Part shown: piece by piece, positions 55,175 through 64,000 of the stretch | Layout: every line of letters begins with the position of its first letter | Position numbering within the stretch: position 1 is the first letter of the stretch | Assembly: GCF_905404315.1 (NCBI RefSeq) | Contig: NC_066304.1 | Span: 6,014,001 to 6,078,000, forward strand | Direction: 5' to 3' | DNA length: 64,000 nucleotides | DNA from: Leptidea sinapis | Lineage: Eukaryota > Arthropoda > Insecta > Lepidoptera > Pieridae | The notes under the pieces: generated by a model | What the model saw: only the letters and a program-made list of their open reading frames with translations | What the model was told of the DNA's origin: nothing | Database searches by the model: none | Made by a program: the position numbers and the translations under genes

Positions 55175-55553
55175 TTTTTTTATGAAAATAAGGGTCGCGA
55201 CGTTCAGGATTCTTGAAATGCCCAAAAATTCTGAGTGGCACTACAACTGCGCTCGTCACTGAGATATAAGATGTCAAGTTTCATTTCCCCAGTAATTTCA
55301 CTAGCTACGGCGCCCTTCGAACCGAAACACAGTAATGCTTACACAACTGCTTCACGGCAGAAATAGGCGACGTTGTAGTATTTTTTTTTATGGAATAGGA
55401 GGACAAACGAGCGTACGGGTCACCTGGTGTTAAGTGATTACCGCCGCCCACACTCTCCTGCAACACCAGAGGAATCACAAGAGCGTTGCCGGCCTTTAAC
55501 CCGGTAGTACCCATAATCTAGCCGGCATCATGTGCAAAGGAGCTTTCCACTGG
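55175..55553 (-). repeat. Family B copy split by a family C insertion
   Basis: B runs from TTTTTTTATGAAAATAAGGG to GTTGTAGTA (55380) and resumes at GTAGTACCCATAATCTAG (55504) to CCACTGG. The tail half also has a ~60 bp deletion near 55195. Confidence 0.85.
55381..55503 (-). mobile_element. Family C LINE tail nested in family B
   Basis: T-run and TATGGAATAGGAGGACAAAC to GCGTTGCCGGCCTTTAA. GTAGTA occurs on both sides (55375-55380 and 55504-55509) as a probable 6 bp target-site duplication. Strongly 5'-truncated. Confidence 0.85.
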
Positions 55554-55587
55554 TGAAAGCGTACTATAATTCCTAAATTAAATTGGT

Positions 55588-55878
55588 CTAGAATATAGGC
55601 GAGAAAGAGGCGATCTAATTGAAACATACAAAATACTAAATAATTATTATAATGTCCCAAATTTTGAGAGCATGTTTCCAAGGAAGAGCAATCCTAGACT
55701 AAGGGGACATGATATGAAGCTAGAATATCAATTAGCATCATGAAATCCATTGAAACACTTTCTGACCAACAGAGTCGTTCATATATGGAATAGATTGCCC
55801 AAGGATGTGGTTAAATCAAAATCTGTTAATCAGTTTAAGAATAGACTGGACAAACATTTGGATAGATATGGCAAATGA
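55588..55878 (+). pseudogene. CR1-like LINE ORF C-terminus with one stop
   Basis: The plus strand reads LEYRRERGDLIETYKILNN, then SNPRLRGHDMKLEYQLAS. A TGA at 55741-55743 follows, then NPLKHFLTNRVVHIWNRLPK and VNQFKNRLDKHLDRYGK-stop at 55876. The LExRRxRGDLIExYKI..RGH..KL..FxxRVxxxWNxLPxxVV..SVNxFKxRLDK pattern is typical of the end of CR1/L2-like ORFs. Only ~95 codons survive. Confidence 0.75.
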
Positions 55879-57077
55879 TATAGACGCATCTGCGAAAGCT
55901 GCTATTATAAATAATAATAATAATAAAAATATGTTATTCGGAGTTACTTCCAAAATGAAATCTATTAGACAAAAATCTCCCTTATTACTTGAGTATGCGC
56001 CAGTGAGCCGGGCGAAGCCTGTCCGTCACGCAAAGTGACCGTCTTACCACTTACCAGCGACACGCTACACTTACCATCACCAAATTTCTTTAACAAGTTC
56101 CGTACATAAAAGTTCAATTTATTTTTGAAGTGTAAAATTTTTTAACCGCGTAACTTTATCTTTTGGGTACCTAGGTGAAAATTCTATGGGTTCGTGTCAC
56201 CGACATGTTCATGACTGCGCACGCGATAGTTAAATAATTAAAAATAAATACAAATATATATAACTACACACTTTTTGGATGGGTGACATGTCGTGAGTTC
56301 GCGTCACCGAAATGCTTATATTGTAACATGTATATCTTATAAGTGAAATTGAATGGATTTAATGAAAATTCCATTATGTTTATCCTGTGCATTGTTGAAA
56401 TAGTGTTTTTGTTTGATTAAATATAATTCATCAAACTAATAATATATAGAAAGAGAACATAAGTTTAAAGATAAATGAAGTTAATTTTTTAATTATTTTT
56501 AAACATTTCGAAATTTAAAATTTGAATACTAACAAACTTAAATGATGAAAACTTTTTAAATTGTATCTGATCAACTTTATGAAATTTATAATCACATTTG
56601 TATCTTTACAAATATCATTGATGTATTAAAATTGGTCATGCATTGTCGTCAGTACACTACCTTATTTTAAGTCATTCTGTTTGTCTGTCACAGGTCAGGC
56701 AATCAGTTTTTCAGTAAACTCCTTGCCGTAGAAAAATACAAGAAGTCATTAAGTATCAACTTAAAATATATAAATGTTGTTTTAAAGTTTGTGCGTTGGT
56801 AATTTCAGTATGCGGGAGTTATTAAAATATCCTCTAAGTGAAATCCGTATACAAGAAAGTAGGAAAACTACTAAAATATCAAACAAAGGTTGAAAGTTCC
56901 TGTTGTGTTGACAAGCATACCCGGAAAGATTGATGAAAGTACACATGAAAGGCGAGCACTCAAGTAAATTAGCAGTACGTAGTGTGTAAGAGAATGGTCC
57001 AATAAACAAGATCTTATCGTCCCGTATGATAGCTGTTGTTATCATCACAATGAACCGAATCACAGGGTATTACGAGT
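55879..57077. other. Unassigned AT-rich DNA
   Basis: No recognised coding frame or repeat. Confidence 0.45.
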
Positions 57078-57280
57078 ATTATTCTGTGGCGTACCCAAAT
57101 GGTAAAAAATCCTACTTAAATTCCACAGTTCATCCATTTTTCTGTCTGTCCGTCAGTCTGTCACCAGGCTGTATCTTATGAACCGTGATAGTTAAACGGT
57201 TGAAATTTGAACACACGCATTTTTGTTGCCATTATAACATTTTATAGATATTTTTTAAAGATAATCGTTCGGTTAAAAAC
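57078..57280 (+). repeat. Dispersed CTGTCTGTC-type repeat
   Basis: TCTGTCTGTCCGTCAGTCTG followed by CACCAGGCTGTATCTTATGA and ACCGTGATAGTTAAACGG. I recall this pattern as a multi-copy repeat in moths and butterflies. A possibly related stretch is at 61920-62150. Confidence 0.4.
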
Positions 57281-57482
57281 GTATACGACTTGACTTGACG
57301 TTACTATACTTTTCTAAAGCAAGCTTAAAAAAAATTGCGTGCGTACCTGAATTGTGCATGAACCTCTAAACTGTATATGAAGTCCTAGTACGTGTTGCTA
57401 GGATGACACATGATTTCAATCGCTACGAAAGACATTACTATCACCGCTACTATATTTATGTTCTCCTGGTGTCTATGTAGTA

Positions 57483-58486
57483 CGAGGGCGGCACTGAAAA
57501 TTTCGGGAATCAAGGAAGTGACACAACATTACTATTTAAAAAGGTATTTATTGCTTTTCGAAGTATTCTCCGCGAAGTGTTCTGTGCGCGGTGTGAGAAC
57601 TCGCATTGTCGTGATGGAGGATGATGCGGCGGTTGCAGTTCTCTTTACGGAGTTCAGAAACGACCTGTGGCAAACAAATGCTAGAACACCATTCTGCATT
57701 AACCGTTCTTTGTCCCTCAAGAGGAATAGTCGTAACATGGCCGGTTTTGGAGACAAACGTGGCCACTATTTTTTTTGCAACACTCCGTGAACGAACAATT
57801 TTTGTTGGCTTTAGCTCATTTTCGAACACCCAAACTCGTGACTGGTTTTTTATTTCGGGATCGTACGCGTATATCCAGGATTCGTCACCTGATACTATGT
57901 TGTATACAGCATTTGAGCCGCTTATTGCTCTTCACAGAGCAAATGCGGTATCTCTCGGGAAAACTACTTTTTTACACCTAATTGTTCATGCAAGATTATT
58001 TGTATTTGACTCATGCCAATGTCTAAAGTTGCCTGAATTTCGCGGTATTCACATGTCGATCTTCCTCAATCAGCTTACGCACAGCATCAACGTTTTCTTT
58101 GGTGACTGCAGTTTTTGAACGACCTTGACGGGGATCATCACTGAGCTTGACACGTCCACGTTGAAATTCAGCAAACCAGCGAAAAATTGTGGTTTTGGAT
58201 GGGGCTTCATCACCAAATGCAGAAATCATCCGGTCAACACACTGTTTTTCTGTTAGGCCACTTCGAAAGTCATAATAAATCATCGCTCTAGAATTTTCTT
58301 AAGTCAATTCCATTTTCTCAACGACTAAACAAGTTTGACAAGACCTTGTGACAAGACCGAGAATCTTTTTTTACATAAATAAATGATATTAGATTCTTAA
58401 AAACAAGGAGTTTTCAATTAAAAAGATTTTAATATGACAGGAACAGTGGAAATATTCCATTCCCGATACTTTTAGTGCAGACTATG
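57483..58486 (-). mobile_element. Internally deleted mariner transposon
   Basis: Inverted ends of about 28 bp (57483-57510 and 58459-58486; 20 of 28 match) are each flanked by TA, as expected for mariner. The 1,004 bp element is about 300 bp shorter than a typical 1.3 kb mariner. Confidence 0.85.
57546..58283 (-). pseudogene. mariner transposase, broken
   Basis: Minus strand from 58283: MIYYDFRSGLTEKQCVDRM and TIFRWFAEFQRGRVKLSDDP (paired helix-turn-helix DNA-binding domain), then a frameshift near 58030. IQIILHEQLGVKK and a stop follow. SGDESWIYAYDPE carries the first catalytic Asp and VWVFENELKPTKIVRSRS follows. RIILHHDNASSHTAHRT carries the second Asp. The sequence then jumps to LRGEYFEKQ-stop, so the last catalytic Asp (the YSPDLAPxDF-type region) is deleted. 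The element could only move with a transposase supplied from elsewhere. Confidence 0.85.
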
Positions 58487-58756
58487 TAAATACCTTGTGC
58501 GCATGACGTCAGAATAAGGTATACTCACGTCATACATAAGACAATCTCTTCTTCAACTATGATCACCTGGTACAAAAACACTGTATAATGTTTCTTATCT
58601 TATTTTCTATCACCTTAAACCTTATAATTTTTGTGTCTGTCTCTTTTTACGGTCGCGCTTTTTCGTTTCATCGACTTTCAAATCACGACGTTGCTAACGA
58701 ACTTTTCACTTCAATATAAATGTTTATTTTAAAAACAATCTCACATTAAGAATCAT

Positions 58757-59306
58757 TAAGAGAAAAATTTAAAGAAATAAACATTTTGACTGTTGCTTCT
58801 CAATACATTTTTGATAATGTTTTGTATTATATAATATAAGCACATTGAGGAATTTTCTAGAAACTGTGACATTCATAATGTTAACACGAGGAACAAACAT
58901 AAACTTGTTATGCCTACTACTCGGTTGGGTCGAGTTAGTAAGTCTTTTGTTGGGCGATGTATATGCTTCTACAATATGATCCCAGAAAATGTACAAAACA
59001 AATGTGTTACGAAATTTAAAAGTATTGTTAAAAAACGTTTGTGTGGGAAAGGAATAGCATAAACGATTTTCTTAATGACACCACGGACTGGGATTAAAGC
59101 GAACATCCTCAGGCTCTTTAATTATAAATGTCTATTGTACGATAATACATGGTAATCCATATTTTATATAAAAAAAAAAGCCCGCTGAGTTTCTTGCGCC
59201 CATTCTTCTCAGGTCTGAGGCAGTCTCTTTTGAATGGGTGCTAGATTTTGACGTTCAATAAGTGATTATAAATCCTATTTTGAATAAAAATATTTGAATT
59301 TGAATT
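58757..59306 (+). pseudogene. LINE ORF C-terminus and 3' UTR
   Basis: The plus strand reads REKFKEINILTVASQYIFDN, then after a frameshift HNVNTRNKHKLVMPTTRLGR and VSKSFVGRCICFYNMIPENV, with KFKSIVKKRLCGKGIA-stop. The REKFKEINIxTVxSQYI start also occurs in the polymerase relic at 39371 (near 40090), so the families are related. The 3' UTR has CTGAGTTTCTTGCGCCCATT and ends TTGAATTTGAATTTGATC. Confidence 0.75.
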
Positions 59307-59750
59307 TGATCAACTATTATTAATTTAGATTAAATTCGGGTTGAAATGAGAAAGGCTACTAAAAAACTAAACATTTCATTTCGATGAGATGTATATATTA
59401 TATTATCCAAAAAATAGTGGTTGCGTATTAGTAGCTTCAGTTTCTCAATTTTCTTTTGGTCTAACAAAATATACGACATGTGTGGTTGTAATTATCCACA
59501 TATTATATATTAATTTAAAGTTATGTATTTTTTTTTATAAAACTCTATGAAACATGAAAAAATAAATAAATAAACGATCTACCGCTTTTATAACATGTAA
59601 TGTATCAGAGGAAAAAAAATGATTTATTGGTCGTATTCAACGACTGAGTATGACGTAAATCATATCTTAAAATATCAATAAAAACATCAATAATTTATGA
59701 TGCCACTAGAAATAAAAGGAAGCAAATTAATATTACTCAAATGTTTACAG
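59307..59750. other. AT-rich DNA, no feature recognised
   Basis: Nothing coding; an AAATAAATAAATAAA run at about 59560. Confidence 0.5.
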
Positions 59751-59980
59751 GTGCTCAAGTCTCGCCCACTTAAAAAACAAAATCCCTTCCCGGAATCTGG
59801 TTAGCCCTTCCAAATTCGAGTGAAACGGGCCCCCAAAACAAATCGCTCCGAAATTTGAGATCCCAAAGCGAAACATTGTTTGAACGTGGGATCCCCTCGT
59901 CACTAATGAGCAGACGTGTAACAAAGTAATTACTAAACCACCCAATAGAAACGAACGTAACCTAATTACTTTGTTTACAA
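59751..59980. promoter_or_regulatory. Complex non-repeat block, candidate regulatory element
   Basis: Higher-complexity sequence with no match elsewhere in the window. It holds an inverted pair GTAACAAAGTAATTA (59918-59932) and TAATTACTTTGTTTAC (59963-59978). ACAAAG and TAATTA are the core sites of HMG-box and homeodomain proteins. Regulatory function is inferred only; the 100-codon minus-strand frame here is not recognised. Confidence 0.3.
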
Positions 59981-60124
59981 ATGAGGATCGATTCCTTTTC
60001 ATTGTATTAAACCCTAGATAAATAACACTTGCTATAAAGTTGCTCAAAGAATTTCATTCAATGTTTTATACAGGTACTTAGTACGTTATTTATTTATTAC
60101 TCACCAATTATTGCTTACCAACTA

Positions 60125-60335
60125 GCGGTCGTTTTCAATAACCTATCTATCCTTAGTTTAACTTACTAGAGGTATACAAATGTATCCTTTTACGCTTACT
60201 TACATTTCAATAACCTATCGACATAGAGAATTGGACTATAACTATATTGGACATAACTACGGATAGATAAGATCTTGTCAGTAAACGGTGACAGCAATGT
60301 ATCCGTAACTAGAGATACGTTATGTAAAACGGCTG
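60125..60335. mobile_element. Second copy of the CGGCCG MITE, reversed
   Basis: CGGTCGTTTTCAATAACC to GTAAAACGGCTG, reading as the reverse complement of 52851-53072. The right flank is TTA, the left TAG, so the target duplication is imperfect. Confidence 0.7.
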
Positions 60336-60686
60336 TTAATATACAAATTAACATTAACACATTTATTTACTGTTATTATTTTTTTAATTATTATTATTTA
60401 ATTTCTAATTTCTTATTACTTAAGTATATATTATGTAAGTTGTAGATATGCATAGCGTTGCATGTTCGTATTATTGTAACTTTAGCATTTCAGATAAATC
60501 CAAATTACAAGAGTTCAAATACATTTTTCTTAAAATTACCAAATGTATTCAAATTAATATCTATATAATAATTACTATTTAATATACTTTTCATTAATTT
60601 TTTAAATTTAAAAATTCATCCATTTTAAGCCATAATTATTGCTTGAAATTTGTAATATGTACTGGCAGATATATACTAATACGATT

Positions 60687-60723
60687 ATGATAAGCCGGTG
60701 GTTATTATAACCAGCTTATCATA
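60687..60723. repeat. Short hairpin
   Basis: ATGATAAGC and GCTTATCAT bracket CGGTGGTTATTATAACCA, whose ends also pair. Stem of at least 9+5 bp. Confidence 0.65.
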
Positions 60724-60984
60724 AACCAGTCTTGGACAGAAGTAATGAACAGCCCAATTGATTGTTAAATAATTAATATAAGAATAAAAGTTGTGAAGTA
60801 ATTCTTCGCAGTTCTAAGATATTCAGATTTAAGAATTTTTTTCTGTCTTTGTAACTATTAATTACTAATAATAATAATAGTAATAATAGTAATTATTAAT
60901 TACTTACCAGCTGACTGACGACAGACAATGTTTTTTTTTTAATTTGTCAATAATATTTCATAACATCAAGAATTATTTCGTAAA

Positions 60985-61252
60985 ATATGATCTCTGTTGT
61001 TATAATGAAATTGTTTCACAATAGATCTGTTAAGCCGTACGTCAATAAAACCTCTCATAGAAAATATGTCCATACAACACAAATATTGGAAATTAAAATA
61101 ATTATGTATCTGAAATCGAAATGAAAACTATGTTATCTCTCAAGTTGGACTAAACTGAACACCATGAAGTAATCCCCATTAAATTCCGTTAATTTGCTTA
61201 GGAGTTAACTGGAAACAAACATCAGGACACTGGGTTTATATATATTATAAGA
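60985..61252 (-). mobile_element. Helitron-like element, 3'-truncated
   Basis: Minus strand starts TCTTATAATATATATAAACC and shares TTCATGGTGTTCAGTTTAG and the ATAGAAAATATGTCCATACA segment (plus strand) with the unit at 10275. The CTAG end is lost. Confidence 0.6.
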
Positions 61253-61919
61253 TTTGTAATTTACCCAAGTATCATCTACACGCATCTCCGCAATTTTATA
61301 CTGCTGCGCACCAACTAGGTACCGCAGGCGTCATCGCAAAGTGCGGAAACTAATACCACTCTCAAGTGGGCCTATCTTTCTAGCTAGCTGTGCTCTTCAG
61401 TTTCATCCGGGTATTATATTTTTTATCATAAAATATCAATTGTTGCTTATCTACATATGACAGTAGTCCAGACTTTAAGAATACCTCAGTATTCCATAGA
61501 GCAGCGCTGGCTGCGATAGTAATCAGCATTATGCTGAAGTGTGACCATTTTGTGACTCTATAGTATAATTTTTATGTTTATGTTTGTTCGGTATCTATAT
61601 GTATGGCTGGATGTAAATATTGTTTTTGTCGCAAGTAAATTTATTTCTATTTCTAAGATTTTTTATCGAACATTGTATTTATTACAAGCTTTTTATTAGC
61701 TTCCGTAACCGAATCATTTGGGCGCGATTTGACCCACTTTAAACGGTTAGATTTCGTTCAAACTTTGTAGATTTTTCGAGGACCGATGACAATAAATAAA
61801 TTTGATAAAATTATTCCATTTTTCAATTTTCAAAAAAAGATATTTGTTAATTTATATAATTTTTTCATCTTTCGTCGATAAGGCAGGTAAACTTTAAAAT
61901 AATGTCAGTTGTTAGAAAC
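61253..61919. other. Unassigned DNA
   Basis: A less AT-rich stretch at 61270-61400 has no recognised frame. Confidence 0.45.
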
Positions 61920-62180
61920 TTGTTTTTAAAGTTGCGTACCTCGAATGGAAATATCGGAACCCTTACAGGATTACTTTGCTGTGTGTCCGCCCATCTGTCT
62001 GTCTGTCTATCAAGAGACCCTTTATCTCGGAAATGTGTAGAGATACCGGCCGTTTATACAGCAAAAAGTGTATATTTCGACGCTCTCAAGATAATCACAA
62101 TTTATAGGTTATTTTCCGTTCGCCTAGAACTATGGAATTTGGAAAAAATTGTGGGTTTTTTTTTTTTTTTTTTTTTTCAT
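61920..62180 (+). repeat. Dispersed repeat with CTGTCTGTCTGTC and poly-T
   Basis: GGAACCCTTACAGGATTACT, CATCTGTCTGTCTGTCTAT and TTCGCCTAGAACTATGGAAT resemble a repeat widespread in moths and butterflies. A T-run of about 22 bases ends it at 62157-62178. The 110-codon frame is not a gene. Confidence 0.4.
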
Positions 62181-62484
62181 AGGGTGGCTAACAGCCGTCA
62201 ATACAAAAACATATATCTACATGTTTATATATAGGCCAATTAAAAGCCTCCACAAATAGGTATTAAATAGTATTTTTTTTACGTTTTTACAAATTAAGCA
62301 TTTGTACTAACTAATTAAAGGCATTACTATGTACTAGTTAACTACGCTTTTTTGCAATTTAAATTGACTTAAAGAATACATATATTATGTTGTCATTGTA
62401 TTACTTTTCTGTGACTTGCAAATAATCTTGTATGTTTCTTAACACTACCTAAACTGGAACAAAAAAGATCTATTTCGGATGATT
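62181..62484 (-). other. Probable 3' UTR of the adjacent LINE and AT-rich DNA
   Basis: Follows the stop of the minus-strand polymerase relic. The element's true 3' end cannot be fixed because no second copy of this tail is in the window. Confidence 0.4.
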
Positions 62485-64000
62485 TTAGTTTGTTAAAATT
62501 ATACGAAGTACGTGGTATAAAGGAGTGTGATCTATAGTTTGTGCGCATGAGTGGAATATGGAGGAGATTCTTTTTTCTAGAATGTTGGTACGGTATATTG
62601 GTTGGTAACCTATATTGAGGTTTATTTTAGATAACAAGGTTGGACTGTCAATCTTACCCTGAGCAATTTTCATAATAGTCGTAATATCAGCCATGGATCT
62701 ACGGAGTGTTAATGGTATGAGATGAAACCGAGTCTTGTAATCTGTTTTGGGAATTCTGAACTTATAATTTAAAAATCTCGTAAATTTTTTCTGTATTTGT
62801 TCAATTCTTTTACTATGTATCATATATACCGGATTCCAGATTTGACTAGCATACTCTAAATGACTACGAACATAAGCGCAAAAAATAATTTTTAATGTTT
62901 TCATTCTCTTGAAGCAGTTCGCTGAACGTATTATAAACCCAGGTGCTTGTGATGCCTTATTTGCAATATTGTCGATGTGACGTTCGTAAGTTAGCTTGCA
63001 GTCAAGAGCTACACCTAGATCTGTGACACAATCGACCCGCAATAGAAATTGATTATTTATAGTATAATTAAATTTGATGATTAGCTTTTTACGGGAAAAA
63101 CTTATAAAAAGACATTTAGGTATATTAAGCCAAAGCTTATTATTACTACAATATGTTGCTAGTCTATTGAGATCTTCCTGAAGGAGATCAACGTCATAAA
63201 TATCGTTGATAGGCCGAAATATCTTCATGTCGTCAGCGAAAAGTAAATAATTGGAATGATGAAAGCATGTATCGATGTCTTTATGAAACAGATAAATAAT
63301 AAAGGACCTAGGAGTGAGCCCTGAGGAACTCCAGAAGGTATCGTGATCCATGAGGAGGTGTAGCCATTTAAAACAACTGCCTGAGTTCTGTTTTTTACGT
63401 ACGAACTTAACCATCTAAATAAGTTACCCCTAATACCAAGACCAGCAAGTTTCTGAAGAAGGATTCTATGATCTATGCGGTCGAAAGCTTTGGTGTAATC
63501 TGTATACACAACGTCAATTTGTTGACCACCGTCCATGCAATCAGTTAAGAAGTCAGTGAAAACAAGTAAATTAGTAACCGTTGATCTTCCTTTTATAAAA
63601 CCATGCTGTTGTTGGTTTAACACATTTTTAAGGCTAGGGTAAAGTTGATTATAGATGATGCGCTCAAACACTTTGGCAAGAAGACATAATTTTGAAATCG
63701 GTCGATAGTTTTCCACTTTGTCTTTCTGACCTTTTTTATGTATAGGTGATATGAATGCCGCCTTCCACCTGATCGGCATGATACCTTCATTAATTGATCT
63801 CTTAAAAAGCAAGGTGACAGGTAATGTCAATACTTCAGAACATTTGACGAGGAACAGTGCTGGTAAACTATCTGGCCCAGGTGATTTATTTAGATCAAGT
63901 GATTTTAAGAGCTTTTCTATTTGTTTATTATCAATTTCGATAGAACTTATATTACTAATAATAGATTCATCTGAACAATTATAGGATTTGGATGTGGTAG
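62485..64000 (-). pseudogene. Jockey/CR1-like non-LTR reverse transcriptase, partial
   Basis: The minus-strand frame is open from the window edge. It reads LLKSLDLNKSPGPDSLPA (start of the polymerase), WKAAFISPIHKKG, YRPISKLCLLAKVFERII, QHGFIKGRSTVTNL, VVYTDYTKAFDRIDH (first catalytic Asp) and SGVPQGSLLGPLLF. After a one-base deletion near 63282 the other frame continues CFHHSNYLLFADDMKIF, the FADD catalytic box. Then come LVDCVTDLGVALDCKL-type thumb motifs and a C-terminal IWNPVYMIHSKRIEQIQKKF. It ends at a TAA near 62485. Except for that single shift no stop interrupts about 500 codons. The apurinic-type endonuclease, if kept, lies beyond 64000. Confidence 0.9.

Noticed and set aside
59745..60047. 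100-codon minus-strand ORF
   Set aside because: No recognisable motif and the block reads better as non-coding sequence; kept only as a possible regulatory element.
61902..62234. 110-codon plus-strand ORF
   Set aside because: Spans a CTGTCTGTC repeat and a poly-T run (poly-Phe); not a protein.

Overview
The window looks like AT-rich, repeat-dense nuclear DNA from an insect, most likely a moth or butterfly (Lepidoptera). The organism is inferred from the repeats: a tRNA-derived SINE carrying the A/B-box spacing of a tRNA, RTE-clade and jockey/CR1-like non-LTR retrotransposon tails of kinds common in lepidopteran genomes, Helitrons that start TCTATAC and end CTAG, mariner and maT-like transposons, and a BEL/Pao fragment. 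I found no intact host protein-coding gene, rRNA gene, canonical tRNA gene or CRISPR array. Nearly all longer open reading frames are either pieces of mobile-element proteins or chance frames inside repeats. The sequence could be an intergenic block or a very long intron.

Four dispersed families dominate. Family A is a tRNA-derived SINE (about 1-250, 26299-26560, 34205-34370, 49490-49680). Family B is a ~305 bp SINE-like repeat with a constant 5' end (CAGTGGGAGG) and a TTTTCATAAAA tail, with about 15 copies or pieces. Family C is the 3' end of a non-LTR retrotransposon whose ORF C-terminus is still readable (best copy 21399-21905). Family G is a second tRNA-like repeat. The 3' tails of B and C resemble each other, so C may be the LINE that mobilised B.

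Region by region. 0-10 kb: A, B and C copies around a large inverted repeat (1614-2060 against 3993-4448) with a ~30 bp minisatellite, and a 115 bp tandem pair near 9.6 kb. 10-16 kb: a Helitron, unexplained AT-rich DNA, a GC-rich island at 13.7-14.1 kb that is the best candidate promoter or first exon, an adjacent 86 bp duplication, and RTE C-terminal fragments. 16-23.6 kb: C, B, a Helitron, two jockey-like 3' ends, and a decayed RTE retrotransposon (22480-23615) with a second RTE tail inserted in it. 24.8-28.8 kb: a Helitron-like unit holding a deleted maT transposon, an A SINE, and two MITEs. 29-38 kb: B and C copies, a 316 bp tandem pair, and the C-terminal ~110 codons of an unidentified retroelement-like protein. 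38-49 kb: a broken reverse transcriptase gene (39371-40690), a long hairpin, BEL/Pao and LINE tails, and a fold-back tRNA-like repeat. 49-60 kb: a MITE with a TTA duplication, a tandem pair of TIR elements, a nested C-in-B insertion, and an internally deleted mariner. 60-64 kb: a reverse MITE copy, a Helitron fragment, and the largest coding relic, a jockey/CR1-like reverse transcriptase on the minus strand running off the right edge.

Nothing here acts together as a pathway. What can be read is transposon biology: trans-mobilised SINEs, internally deleted DNA transposons and nested insertions that give relative ages. Boundaries are read by eye and are usually good to about 5-20 bp.
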